64,000 nucleotides of DNA from Pseudomonas fragi (GTDB lineage: Bacteria; Pseudomonadota; Gammaproteobacteria; Pseudomonadales; Pseudomonadaceae): NCBI RefSeq assembly GCF_025426255.1, contig NZ_CP104861.1:2356001-2420000 (forward strand), given 5' to 3'. This document shows positions 24,062 to 33,900 of this stretch, piece by piece. A program made the position numbers and the translations under genes. Each line of letters starts with the position of its first letter. Positions within the stretch are counted from its first letter, which is position 1. The notes below the pieces were generated by a model, which saw only the letters and a program-made list of their open reading frames with translations, was not told the origin of the DNA and did no database searches.

Positions 24062-26848
24062 TTGCTGGGGCGGCTAGACCTGGGGCTGGAGCAGCAGGTT
24101 CAAGCGCTTTCGCGCAAGCTGGGTCAGTATGCCGAGTCCACCAGGCAGGAGTTGTTTTCGCGTCTTTATGACATTGGCGAAGTTGCTCCGACGCAGACGC
24201 ATAGCCTGAAAGATCAGTTCCCCGGATTACCAGTGGTGGTGTTGGAGGAATTGATCAGTCACCTGTCGCCTGAAGAGCTTATGGCGCTGAACAGTGGCCG
24301 CCTCTTACCGTTGCATGTGCTCGAGGAGGCCCGCAGTTATGCTCAGGTCATGCGCTTGAATCGTTCGATCGAGGGCCTGTACTTCGAGGCTTTGCGCAGC
24401 GCCGACAGCTCGGCGCTGGGGTGGCGCACCTTGCTTGATTTGCCTGGCTGGCCAGCCAATCTGCGTCTGGTGGTTCGGGATAAAAGCAACGGTACAGTGC
24501 TCAACACTCTGGGCCGTGACACGGCCATCTATAGCCAAGAGCTTTTTAAAACCGGCGATGTTTACGAGTTTCATGGAACCGTAGATCAAGACATTTACCG
24601 CAGCCCTGATCTATTGATGTGTGTGGCGCAAGGGTTAACGCCATCGCAACGTGCTGCACTGAGTTTGCCCGCCACTGACCCTGGCGTGGTTTTGAAGCGT
24701 AAGGTTGCCAACCTTGCGGCCATCAATCGGGGGCGCAGTGCAGGCATATTGAGAATGCAGCGGATAAAACCCTGGTTCAGGTCGCCGCTTCGAATGGCTT
24801 CTGGCCGGTTGGGGTACACGCTGGGTGGTCGTTCGGGGCATCTGCTGGAAGAGGACCGTGCCGTGCTGCTTCAGGATCTGGTTGCCGATCTGTTTCCGTT
24901 GATGAACGAGGGGCAAGCGGGGCAGTTCTTGTACCGCTTGAAGCTCACCCCGGAGCTGACGATTCGGGCACTGAACAAGCTCAAGGCAGAGCTGCAGACG
25001 CTGCGTAGCGGGCTTGACCATTGGGTGGCAGCAACGGTGTGGACTCAAACCTCTGCAGCAGGGCCCCGCGTGTTGGTCCCGCCCCATATCAAGCGGGACA
25101 TCAGCCAGGCACTGATCAGCACTTGGCGCAGGCAAAGTGAAAGTGTGCAGTTTGCGGATCACTCCGGTTATGCGCTCGATCTCAATGGTTGGCCGGTGGA
25201 TTGCCTGCCTGAACTGTCGGCCGATTTTGGCCATGTGAGCTCACTGCGTTTACACAACTCGCCAAACGGCAGATTCCCGGTTCAATTTCTGGAACGTTTC
25301 CCCAACTTGCGGGTGCTGTCTATAGTCAGTAGCCAACTGACCGAGGTGCCTTCGGCAGTTTTGCTCATGCCTGAATTGATCGATCTGAACCTGCAGGGCA
25401 ATCAGATTGTTTTGAGCGATCGCACGTCCACGTTGTTGTCTGGGCTGACCAGGCTGAAATCGCTGAATCTGATGGCAAATCCTCTGGGGCGACGTATCTC
25501 GGTGCGCCGTATGACTGATCTGGTGCATCTGAGATTACGTTATACCGGCCTGCAAACCTGGCCTGAGGGGGTTGAGGCGCTCAGCCATCTGGAAACCCTT
25601 GATCTGCGCGATAACGACATTACGCGTATTCCCCAGGATGTGTTTGATGCCCAGAGAACGTCGGTCAATCGTGTCACTCACTTGCATGACAACCCCCTGA
25701 GTGCAGACTCCTTGCGGCGCCTGGATAATTACCGGCGCGAAATGGGTATCGATTTCGGCATCACCCCGCGCCGTCAACATATTGCCCAGGCTGGCGGCGT
25801 CCTTAATTGGTCGGTTCAGCCCAGTTACGAGCAACACAGGGTGTGGCGCAACCTAAGCGGCATTGGCCCGTCGGCTGATTTTTTCCGGGTGCTGGAAGAC
25901 CTCACCGCGTCGGCGCAGTATTTGCACCACCGCGAAAATTTGAGTCGGCGTGTCTGGGCCATGCTCAATGATATGCACTCGCACAGTGAGTTACGCGATC
26001 AGTTGTTCGAGGTGTCGGCCAACCCTAATACCTGTGCTGATGGCATTCCGATGATTTTTGCGGATATGGAACTTCGTCAGCAAATCTTCACTGCCCTGAA
26101 CACGGGCAATACTGAAGGCAAGTTGCTGAACCTGGCACACGGGCTATTTCGCCTGGAGTTGCTGGACAAGCATGTGTTGGGCGTCATTGAAGGCCGAGTG
26201 GCTGAGGTTCATGCCGAGCAGCGCGCGTATGTCCAGCAGCTGCAGGGTTTGATTGATGCCGTCAGCCCGGACTTTGTATCCGGCCCTTTGTCCGCCATGA
26301 CGGCGCAGGAGCAGCAGGGTGTCGCGTATCGGCTGGGCACGGGAGCTGCGTTGCGGCTGGCGCAGCGGTTGAGCCCTACCGACTTGCAAGCACGCATTGA
26401 CCGTATTGAGCCTTTGGAAGTGCAGATGTTTTATCAGGTCAAGCTGGCACGGGACCTTGGCTTGCCCGCCCGGCCAAAAAGAATGATTTTTGAGCGGATG
26501 GCTAATGTAACGCCACAGCAACTGGAGGTCGCCAAGCAGCTGGTATTGAGTGAGGACACTCCGGCGGCGAAGACGGCTTTTATCGAAAAACAGGGTTTTT
26601 GGGGCGCGTTTCTGGAGAAGAAATACCCTGATGAGTTCAGCGCTGCCGACTCTCCCTTGCATGCACGCATGCAGGTGATTTACATCGCGCGTGAGGGTAT
26701 GTCCAGTCAGGACTATGTTTCGAAGACACATGCAGTGGGCGAAAGCCGTCAGCAGGTGAGGGATGCACTGATTGCCCGGCTGACCAAAAAGGAGCTCGAA
26801 GAGCACCCCTTTACCGAGCCGAAAATCTCAACCTCCAGTGATGTCTGA
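24062..26848 (+). CDS. C-terminal fragment of the broken NEL/LRR gene (LRR + NEL)
   Basis: This open stretch of 928 codons is in the -1 frame relative to the N-terminal part. Its first possible start is TTG 24062, with no ribosome-binding site, so independent translation is doubtful. It holds the LRR block and the complete NEL domain: TCADGIPMIFADME around the catalytic Cys, then LAHGLFRLELLDK and a segment EVQMFYQVKLARDLGLP that resembles the EVYLAFQ..LAEKLQLP region of IpaH/SspH ligases. The homology-supported reading frame reaches back to 24041. Confidence 0.6.
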   Translation: MLGRLDLGLEQQVQALSRKLGQYAESTRQELFSRLYDIGEVAPTQTHSLKDQFPGLPVVVLEELISHLSPEELMALNSGRLLPLHVLEEARSYAQVMRLNRSIEGLYFEALRSADSSALGWRTLLDLPGWPANLRLVVRDKSNGTVLNTLGRDTAIYSQELFKTGDVYEFHGTVDQDIYRSPDLLMCVAQGLTPSQRAALSLPATDPGVVLKRKVANLAAINRGRSAGILRMQRIKPWFRSPLRMASGRLGYTLGGRSGHLLEEDRAVLLQDLVADLFPLMNEGQAGQFLYRLKLTPELTIRALNKLKAELQTLRSGLDHWVAATVWTQTSAAGPRVLVPPHIKRDISQALISTWRRQSESVQFADHSGYALDLNGWPVDCLPELSADFGHVSSLRLHNSPNGRFPVQFLERFPNLRVLSIVSSQLTEVPSAVLLMPELIDLNLQGNQIVLSDRTSTLLSGLTRLKSLNLMANPLGRRISVRRMTDLVHLRLRYTGLQTWPEGVEALSHLETLDLRDNDITRIPQDVFDAQRTSVNRVTHLHDNPLSADSLRRLDNYRREMGIDFGITPRRQHIAQAGGVLNWSVQPSYEQHRVWRNLSGIGPSADFFRVLEDLTASAQYLHHRENLSRRVWAMLNDMHSHSELRDQLFEVSANPNTCADGIPMIFADMELRQQIFTALNTGNTEGKLLNLAHGLFRLELLDKHVLGVIEGRVAEVHAEQRAYVQQLQGLIDAVSPDFVSGPLSAMTAQEQQGVAYRLGTGAALRLAQRLSPTDLQARIDRIEPLEVQMFYQVKLARDLGLPARPKRMIFERMANVTPQQLEVAKQLVLSEDTPAAKTAFIEKQGFWGAFLEKKYPDEFSAADSPLHARMQVIYIAREGMSSQDYVSKTHAVGESRQQVRDALIARLTKKELEEHPFTEPKISTSSDV

Positions 26849-26861
26849 CCGGCTGCCCGCG

Positions 26862-26883
26862 GGCCTTGGGCGAACCCAAGGCC
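26862..26883. terminator. GC-rich hairpin between convergent genes
   Basis: GGCCTTGGG and CCCAAGGCC are perfectly complementary around a CGAA loop, between the NEL pseudogene and the DUF934 gene. There is no U-tract on either side, so it may act as a weak bidirectional terminator or simply as an mRNA 3' stabiliser. Confidence 0.5.
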
Positions 26884-26893
26884 GGCGGGGTGA

Positions 26894-27388
26894 TCAGCGT
26901 CGGCGGAACAGTGGCATCGGCTCATCGGTAGACGACTGGTAGGTCACTGAAAAATCTCTCAGGCCTTCCAGCGCTTCGTATGGGTCTTTGTCGGCACGAA
27001 TGGCAAATGCGTCAAAACCACAGCGGTGCAGGTAGAACAGCTGGTCGCGCAATACATCGCCAATGGCACGCAATTCGCCTTTGTAACCGTAGCGGTCACG
27101 CAGCAGGCGTGCATTGGAGTAGCTGCGGCCATCGGTGAAGGCTGGGAAATTCAGGGCAATGACCTGGAAATTGGCCACATCTTCGCCGATTTCTTCCGCT
27201 TCTTCATCGCTGTCCAGCCACACGCCCAAGCCGCCATCGCGAGCCTTGAGGGCGTGGCCGTGTTCGCGCCACATCACCAACGGGACGATAAGGTCGTCGC
27301 AGTTGGAGATTTCGTCAAAGGTGGTTTCCTTGGGCAACAAGTGCCAGGTTTCATCGATGACTTGGTTGTTCTTAATTATTCGCTGCAT
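26894..27388 (-). CDS. DUF934 family protein downstream of cysI
   Basis: This 164-residue protein of the DUF934 family starts at ATG 27388, with AAGGAGCG upstream. In-frame codons up to 27469 lie inside cysI and are rejected. It overlaps the cysI stop by 17 bp, indicating translational coupling. Conserved features are LGVWLDSDEEAEEI, NFPAFTDGRSYS and LHRCGFDAFAIR. The arrangement cysI-DUF934 is constant in Pseudomonas and suggests an accessory function in sulfite reduction, perhaps supplying or binding the reductant. The biochemical role is not known to me. Confidence 0.9.
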   Translation of the reverse strand: MQRIIKNNQVIDETWHLLPKETTFDEISNCDDLIVPLVMWREHGHALKARDGGLGVWLDSDEEAEEIGEDVANFQVIALNFPAFTDGRSYSNARLLRDRYGYKGELRAIGDVLRDQLFYLHRCGFDAFAIRADKDPYEALEGLRDFSVTYQSSTDEPMPLFRRR

Positions 27389-29030
27389 AGACGCGCTCCT
27401 TGAAAGGGTCGATGCCGATACGCTGGTAGGTGTCGATGAAACGCTCATCTTCGGTACGTTTTTCAACATACACGTCGATCAGCTTTTCAATCACATCCGG
27501 CATGGCGTCCTGGGCGAACGATGGGCCGAGGATTTTCCCCAGGCTGGCATCACGGCTGGCGCTGCCACCCAAAGACACCTGGTAGAACTCGGCGCCTTTC
27601 TTGTCCACTCCCAGAATCCCGATATGACCGACGTGGTGGTGACCGCAGGCGTTCATGCAACCGGAAATGTTCAGGTCCAGCTCGCCGATATCGAACAGGT
27701 AGTCCAGGTCGTCAAAACGGCGCTGGATTGACTCTGCAATCGGGATCGATTTGGCGTTGGCCAACGAGCAGAAATCGCCGCCAGGGCAGCAGATCATATC
27801 GGTCAGCAAACCAATGTTTGGCGTGGCGAAACCGTTTTCGCGCAACTCGCCCCACATGGCAAACAACCGGTTTTCTTCAACATCGGCCAGGATGATGTTT
27901 TGCTCATGGGAGGTGCGCAGTTGGCCGAAGCTGTAGCGGTCGGCCATTTCTGCAATGGCGTCCCACTGTTTGTCGGTTACATCGCCCGGTGCAACGCCAG
28001 TCGGCTTGAGCGACAGGGTCACGGCGACATAGCCCGGCTTCTTGTGGGCCAGGGTGTTACGGGAGCGCCAACGGGCGAAGCCCGGATGCTGCTTGTCGAG
28101 TTCGGTCAGTTCGGCGCCGAAGTCGGGCAGGTCTTTGTAGTCGGGGTCCACGAAGTGCTTGGCGATACGTTGGACTTCGGCTTCGGTCAGGGTGTTGGAG
28201 CCACCGCGCAGGTGAACCATTTCGGCTTCAACACGCTCGGCGAACACTTCAGGCGTCAGCGCCTTGACCAGAATCTTGATCCGCGCCTTGTACTTGTTGT
28301 CACGACGGCCATAGCGGTTGTACACACGCAGGATGGCTTCGAGGTAGCTGAGCAGGTCTTGCCACGGCAAGAACTCATTGATGAAGGCACCGATCACCGG
28401 AGTACGGCCCAGGCCGCCACCCACGAGCACACGGAAGCCCAGCTCGCCAGCTTCGTTGAACACCGGCTCCAGGCCAATGTCATGCACTTCAATGGCGGCA
28501 CGGTCAGACGCCGAACCGTTGATAGCAATCTTGAACTTGCGCGGCAGGTAGGCGAATTCCGGGTGGAAAGTCGTCCACTGACGCACGATTTCGCACCAAG
28601 GGCGCGAATCGATCAGCTCGTCGGCAGCGACACCGGCAAACTGGTCGGTGGTGACGTTGCGCAGGCAGTTGCCGCTGGTCTGGATTGCGTGCATTTGCAC
28701 GGTGGCCAGTTCTTCCAGGATGTCCGGAATATCTTCCAGCGCAGGCCAGTTGAATTGAACGTTCTGCCGGGTGCTGATGTGGGCATAGCCCTTGTCATAG
28801 TCGCGAGCGATTTTGGCCATCATTCGCGCTTGGCGCGAAGTCAGCTGACCATAAGGCACGGCAACCCGCAGCATTGGGGCAAAGCGTTGAACATAAAGGC
28901 CATTTTGCAGGCGCAGGGGGCGGAACTCTTCTTCGCTCAGCTCACCTGCCAGATAGCGTCGGGTCTGATCCCGGAACTGCTTGACGCGGTCCTCGATGAT
29001 CCGCTGATCGTACTCGTCATATACGTACAT
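27372..29030 (-). CDS. cysI: sulfite reductase hemoprotein (nitrite/sulfite reductase family)
   Basis: This 552-residue siroheme and [4Fe-4S] enzyme reduces sulfite to sulfide in cysteine synthesis. The two cluster-binding cysteine motifs are ICCPGGDFC and SGCMNACGHHHVG, and duplicated sulfite/nitrite-reductase half domains are evident (HISTRQNVQF near residue 80, TSHEQNIIL near 375). Its length and single-gene form fit the Pseudomonas-type enzyme that works without an E. coli-type CysJ. ATG 29030 has AGGACCT upstream. The 241 bp upstream gap probably holds a sulfur-responsive promoter, but I cannot point to a CysB site. Confidence 0.92.
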   Translation of the reverse strand: MYVYDEYDQRIIEDRVKQFRDQTRRYLAGELSEEEFRPLRLQNGLYVQRFAPMLRVAVPYGQLTSRQARMMAKIARDYDKGYAHISTRQNVQFNWPALEDIPDILEELATVQMHAIQTSGNCLRNVTTDQFAGVAADELIDSRPWCEIVRQWTTFHPEFAYLPRKFKIAINGSASDRAAIEVHDIGLEPVFNEAGELGFRVLVGGGLGRTPVIGAFINEFLPWQDLLSYLEAILRVYNRYGRRDNKYKARIKILVKALTPEVFAERVEAEMVHLRGGSNTLTEAEVQRIAKHFVDPDYKDLPDFGAELTELDKQHPGFARWRSRNTLAHKKPGYVAVTLSLKPTGVAPGDVTDKQWDAIAEMADRYSFGQLRTSHEQNIILADVEENRLFAMWGELRENGFATPNIGLLTDMICCPGGDFCSLANAKSIPIAESIQRRFDDLDYLFDIGELDLNISGCMNACGHHHVGHIGILGVDKKGAEFYQVSLGGSASRDASLGKILGPSFAQDAMPDVIEKLIDVYVEKRTEDERFIDTYQRIGIDPFKERVYAANN

Positions 29031-29271
29031 ATAGGTCCTGTTCTCAGGCTGCTAACAGCTTATCTGCGCGCACGGCCGCGCACTCCCCACGGAGCGGGGC
29101 ACGATACCAGTTTGTAGTTATGCGCAAAAGTGATGTTTAAGCATATGCAAAGAACCAAAACGACTATAAGAGGTTGATTCTCAATCCCTTACTTGTGAGA
29201 AGGGCATTGCTGGGCTTAACTGTCCGGAAGTCTTCAAGCAATCACCCATAAAACCGAAAAGAGGCGATGCG

Positions 29272-29385
29272 ATGAGTACTCCAGTCAAAGTGCGTAAAAA
29301 CGACAGCAAGGTCGATGCGTGGGCCATCTTTTTTCTGATTGTTCTGGTGGTTTCAACTGCCGTGTTCTGGGTCAGTCACCAATAA
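29272..29385 (+). CDS. 37-residue single-span membrane peptide
   Basis: This short gene is divergent from cysI. ATG 29272 is preceded by AAGAGG at a good distance. The peptide starts with a basic, polar segment (STPVKVRKNDSKVDA) and continues with one membrane span (WAIFFLIVLVVSTAVFWV), ending SHQ. The positive-inside pattern predicts the N-terminus in the cytoplasm. Good RBS, clean codon use and a sensible topology make a real gene likely. I recall similar tiny proteins in other Pseudomonas but know no function. It may be connected to cysI by position only. Confidence 0.7.
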   Translation: MSTPVKVRKNDSKVDAWAIFFLIVLVVSTAVFWVSHQ

Positions 29386-29512
29386 CCTTTAACGTCTGAC
29401 GCTTTGCCGGTCTTTTGATAAATCCGGCGATGCTCGGTATACGGTAATCGGCTGCGTGCCTGATGGTATTGTGCCTGCAATAATGCAGGTCAATTCCTTG
29501 GGGCAGCAGTCC

Positions 29513-30604
29513 ATGCTCAAATTTCTCTGTCAGTGCGCGCTTGTCGTGTGCCTGCCTTTCTCGGCTGTGGCGCACGGGGCTACGGTGTTGTTTCTTAACC
29601 CTGGCCATGCCGATGAAACCTTTTGGGTCAGCTATTCGCAGTTCATGCAGGCTGCCGCCAAAAATCTACACCTGCAGCTTCAAATCCGCTATGCCGACCG
29701 ATCGGCACCAACGGCCGTCGCGCAGGCGCGCGAAGCCTTGAAGGGCGAAGTTCGCCCCGACTATCTGGTATTCGTCAACGAGGAGTACATCGCTCCGCAA
29801 ATCTTGCGCATGGCCAAGGACAGTGGTGTAAAGCTGTTTATGGTCAACAACGCCCTGACCCCTGAACAATTGAGTCTTGTGGGCCCTGAACTGGAGCGTG
29901 ATCCATACTGGATTGGCAGCATGGTGGCCAACGACGAGGAGGCGGGTTACCTGATGCTCAGCGAAATAATTCGCCAGCACGGCCCGGTCAGTGCGGGCCA
30001 ATCGGTGGATTTGCTGGCGTTCTCGGGGCCAAAAAATACTCCAGCCGCGCAACTGCGGGAGAAGGGCCTGTACAGAGCACTGGCCGAGCATCCTGAAGTT
30101 CGTTTGCGGCAACGGGTCTACGGTGAATGGAACAAGAACCGCGCCTATGATCAAGCAACCCTGTTGCTCAAGCGCTACCCCGCAACGGCACTGATCTGGT
30201 CGGCCAATGACGAGATGGCGTTTGGCGCCATGCAGGCTGCGCAAGAGGCAGGCAAGGTGGTGGGGCGAGATGTACTGTTCAGCGCGGTCAACAGTTCAAT
30301 TCCGGCGCTTGAGGCTCGCATCGACGGGCGTTTGAGTGCGTTGGTCGGCGGGCACTTTACCTTGGGCGGTTGGGCCATGGTGCTGATCGGCGATGATGCC
30401 AAGGGCATCGATATTAGCCAATTCGGTGGCAGGAACCGCAAAGTGCCGCTGTTGCAACTGATTGATCGCCAGCAGGCGCAACACTTGCTGGTACAGGTTC
30501 GTAGCGAAACCTGGCAGGTGCCTTTTGCGCGCCTTTCAGCCCAGGGTAAGCCCGCGTCCTGGCACTATCCCTTCAGCCTCAATACGGTGCTGCAAGCACC
30601 CTAG
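29513..30604 (+). CDS. orphan periplasmic sugar-binding-protein-like (ABC SBP family)
   Basis: This 363-residue protein has a signal peptide (MLKFLCQCALVVCLPFSAVAHG, cut near ATVLF). Its fold is the type I periplasmic binding protein fold of ribose/galactose-binding proteins (VLFLNPGHADETFWVS, IWSANDEMAFGAMQAA, VNSSIPALEARIDGRL). ATG 29513 is chosen because it starts the signal peptide directly; upstream in-frame starts at 29456 and 29483 would bury it. No permease or ATPase is nearby, so it may serve a sensor or chemoreceptor, or share a transporter coded elsewhere. The stop overlaps the convergent DUF2970 gene by 3 bases. Confidence 0.82.
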   Translation: MLKFLCQCALVVCLPFSAVAHGATVLFLNPGHADETFWVSYSQFMQAAAKNLHLQLQIRYADRSAPTAVAQAREALKGEVRPDYLVFVNEEYIAPQILRMAKDSGVKLFMVNNALTPEQLSLVGPELERDPYWIGSMVANDEEAGYLMLSEIIRQHGPVSAGQSVDLLAFSGPKNTPAAQLREKGLYRALAEHPEVRLRQRVYGEWNKNRAYDQATLLLKRYPATALIWSANDEMAFGAMQAAQEAGKVVGRDVLFSAVNSSIPALEARIDGRLSALVGGHFTLGGWAMVLIGDDAKGIDISQFGGRNRKVPLLQLIDRQQAQHLLVQVRSETWQVPFARLSAQGKPASWHYPFSLNTVLQAP

Positions 30605-30816
30605 ACCCCCGCCAGATACAGGATCAACTTGACGATCCCGAACAGGCTCAGCGCGAAAATCAGCGTAAACAGCAAGCCCATCAGCAGAAACTGACTGGGC
30701 TTGCCGTGGCTGAAATCGCGGGAGCGGTTCTTTGCGCTTTGCACCCCGAAAGCGGCGGCCATCACGCTGTGCAGCACTTGCCAGAAGGTCGGGGGCTTGT
30801 TGTCTGGATCGTCCAT
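30601..30816 (-). CDS. DUF2970 small membrane protein
   Basis: This 71-residue protein begins with a short acidic head (MDDPDNKPPTF), then WQVLHSVMAAAFGVQS, the DUF2970 hallmark, a basic linker, and one membrane span (FLLMGLLFTLIFALSLFGIVKLILY). ATG 30816 is preferred because GAGG lies five bases upstream; ATG 30837 is in frame but has a poorer site. It converges tail-to-tail with the binding-protein gene. Function unknown. Confidence 0.82.
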   Translation of the reverse strand: MDDPDNKPPTFWQVLHSVMAAAFGVQSAKNRSRDFSHGKPSQFLLMGLLFTLIFALSLFGIVKLILYLAGV

Positions 30817-30969
30817 GAGGTCCTCGTGCATCGTCAAGCGAGACTGCTCACATCACAGGATAGTCAAGATGGCCACTGTTTGAAGGCAGGGCCGACATAT
30901 ACATACCGCCATAGCCGCCAACCCTTTCGTTGTACTGGGGCTTCTTAATCGAGCATCAGGAGAGGCTCA

Positions 30970-33900
30970 ATGACCACATGGCGAGTATCCGCAGGCCTTG
31001 GGCCGCATGCGGCATTTATCAAAGGCAAAGTCCCCGGCTGGATCAAGCACAGCAGAGTTGCCGATATAAAGCGGCTCAAACAGGGGCTGTTTGTGCACGC
31101 GGATGCCGGGGATCACACGCCGCCGTCATGGTTGCGCCGGGCGTTGGCTGCTAGCCAGGAACGTAGTCGTCGGGCCAATGACGAATTGGCTGGAACCCTG
31201 AAAGACCTCCAGGGCATCACCCAGTTTGCCGAGCCCAGGCTTAAGGAGGCGTTGCACAGCCACAGTACGACAGGTGTCGAAATTGACGTTAACCAGAACC
31301 GTCTTTATTACCTGCGCCGTGAACAACCCGTGCAGCATCAAAGCCTGCTCCAAGCAGCGTTGCAGAACTTTGAAGGCAATGAAGAGTTTTCTCTGGTGGT
31401 CAATGGGCAGGTCAGCGCCTTGGCGCCCGAGGGTGCTTTGGATATCGACAAATGGACTCCCGTAAGTTCAACGGGTATCTACTCGCAAATGGCCGATGCG
31501 CTGGTGCATGGTTCGGGTTATGCCGTTGGGGCAATTGAGCAAGCCCGGGAAAATCTCAAGCCTGTGTCGGGCTTCAGTTACCGAGAAAAACTCGATATGA
31601 CGCCCCAGGTTTTCTCGGATATCTGCCGTGCGCTGGATCTGGGGCAGCAGTATCAGGATCATCTTCATGCCGTGTTCGAAGCACCTGATACAGCGCCGGT
31701 GGTGGGCTACCAGATGATTCGGGCGCAAAAGGAACTGCTGAGCGTGCGGATGAACATCGCGCTGATGAAAAAGGATATATCCCGGCAAGCCTACGCCATG
31801 TTGCAGTCAGTGCTGGCCAGGGATGCGGCCCCCGTGCTGTATGGAAGGCCCGTGGTCTTCAGTCAGCTCCAGTTGTATGGCTTTACCTTGGGCGAGGTCT
31901 TGCTCATTGGTCCGTATCGTTCAACGCTGCCGGTAACAGAGTGGGCAAATACCCGGCTGGGCTTTGAGCTGCCAGTGATGAAAAAGCCTGATATGGAGCG
32001 TCTGGTGGTTTATATCCCGGGGGCGCCGCTGTATCCGCTCAAGGAATACCCATCGCTCGAAGCATTCCAGTACGAGTTGGGGCTGAACTTGCGCACCGCG
32101 CCCTATCAGCAGTTGTTCGCAAGCCTGGTGCCGCAAGGGGCCGCCCAGACTTTTTTGGCGCGCCTGAACGCCCAGCTGTATAAAACCAAACCCGACCTTG
32201 GTACGGGGCAAGCGCCGGTTTATGTCGATGAAGTGGACCTCAAACTAAACCAGCGTTACATAGAGGCCGCGCCCGCCGAGCTGTTCAGCGAGCTATATCG
32301 CTGGCATCTGCAACGCCTCAAGGCCAATGCGCGGTTGCTCGCCGTGCCGACCGCCGATGCCGACCGCCAGTTGTTGCAGCAGCGCCTGGACTACTACCTG
32401 GGCCTGGGATTGGACGCGGTGAACGTTGCCGCGTTTTTTATCCCTGGCGCAGGGGAGGTGATGATGGCGGTTATGGCGCTGCAAATGAGCCTGCAGGTCT
32501 ATCACGGCATCGAGTCATGGAGCGTCGGTGATACAGAAGGGGCCTGGTCGAATTTTGAGAGTGTGGCGATAAACCTGGCAGTAGCCGGTGTGGTGGGCGG
32601 TATCGGCCACGGCATCAGTAAAATTCCGCCAGGCGCTGTGTCCCGCTGGGGCGATCAACTGGTCTCGATTACATTGCGCGATGGCCAAACCCGTTTATGG
32701 AAGCCGGACCTGATCCCGTATCAATGTGATGGTTCGTTGATTTCTCAGCTCAAGCCCAATGCGCTGGGACAATATGACGTCCAAGGGGGGCTCTATGTGC
32801 AGGTGGATCAACAGGTTTATAAGCAGGCCCATGACCAGGCACTGAACGTATGGAAGGTCTTGCACCCGACTGACAGCGAGGCTTATCAGCCGGTGCTCCA
32901 GCACAACAATGCCGGTGCCTGGCGTCACAGCCATGAGCAGCCCTTGCAATGGGATCGCCCGACCTTGCTGCGGCGGCTGGGGCATGTGACCCAAGGGTTT
33001 GATGACGCAACCCTGGCCCGGATTGGCGACGTCAGCGGTGTCACGGACGACGCATTGCGCAAGATGCATGTTGATGGGCTGCCACCGTCTGCGCTTTTGC
33101 TGGATACCCTTGAGCAGTTTTGGGTTGAACGGCAACTGATTGAGCACAAACCATCGCTTAACCAACATTACTACGATGAATTGGGTACCCGAGAAAAAAA
33201 CCTGTTCAGGCGCCTGACTGAAACTGGCGACCGGGAAAATCCGGACGTTGAAAGGTTGTGTCGCAGGTTTCCCATGTTGTCGGAGCGCACGGCGGGGGAG
33301 GTACTTGCCCAGGCCAGTCAAAGCGATCTGGCACAGCTTCGCACGCTGGGGCGGGTGTCGGGTGCCCTCGATGACCTGGCGCGTTCCGCTGCGCAGCAAA
33401 GCCGTCTGAATCGGGCCTTGGCCGGTTTGTATCTGCCGGGTCTGGCGTCGGTCGACAGCGAGCGTCTGGCAGAGCATTGCCTGAAGATACCTGGGGTCAG
33501 CCAAGACACACTGGGAAGCTATGCAACCACCCATCGTCTCGAGATGGCGCGCGCCCTGAAGATCCGCCTGCCGCGCTCCAGGCCTGGTCTGCAACGGCTC
33601 AATGGGCAAATCGGCTATCCCTTGTCGGGACGTGGAGAGGCGACGGAGGTCGCCCCTTCGCTACTCTCCAGAATGCGCGCCATCTACCCGAACATGACTG
33701 ACGAGGCGGCCAGCCGCTATCTGTACGACCGGCAGAGTGGGGGCGAGACGGCTCAGCACCTGTTTCACTTTCTGGCCAATCAGCAGCGCGAACTGGAGGG
33801 TTTGCGCGCCACGCTGGAGCGCTGGATGCGTACGGGCAACGACTGGGAACGTCAGCCGGTGGCAGACAGGGTGATTGCCTGTTGGCGAACAGGCTTGCTG

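Larger units (their letters stand above)
21732..26848 (+). pseudogene. NEL-type E3 ligase / LRR effector-like protein, broken by amber codon and frameshift
   Basis: Restored, this gene would encode about 1705 residues, paralogous to the intact protein at 30970-37389. Frame one runs from ATG 21732 to TAG 23451-23453 and, read through, continues with clear homology (GEK*YLQFEQQIF against GGLYVQVDQQVY in the paralogue). It then ends at 24077. Homology switches to the -1 frame at a seven-T run (24035-24041). From there DFF-STQQIEALLGRL continues to 26848. Regions in order: dermonecrotic-toxin-like N-terminus (DUF6543 type), hydrophobic hairpin (about 453-480), helical middle, a single LRR block (about 25225-25655), and a C-terminal NEL domain with the CxD motif TCADG (Cys codon 26033-26035). 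Two separate lesions make a true pseudogene likely. Sequencing error or slippage at the T run remains possible. Confidence 0.85.

Noticed and set aside
27900..29117. Plus-strand open frame of 405 codons across cysI
   Set aside because: Antisense shadow of cysI, whose cofactor motifs are intact.
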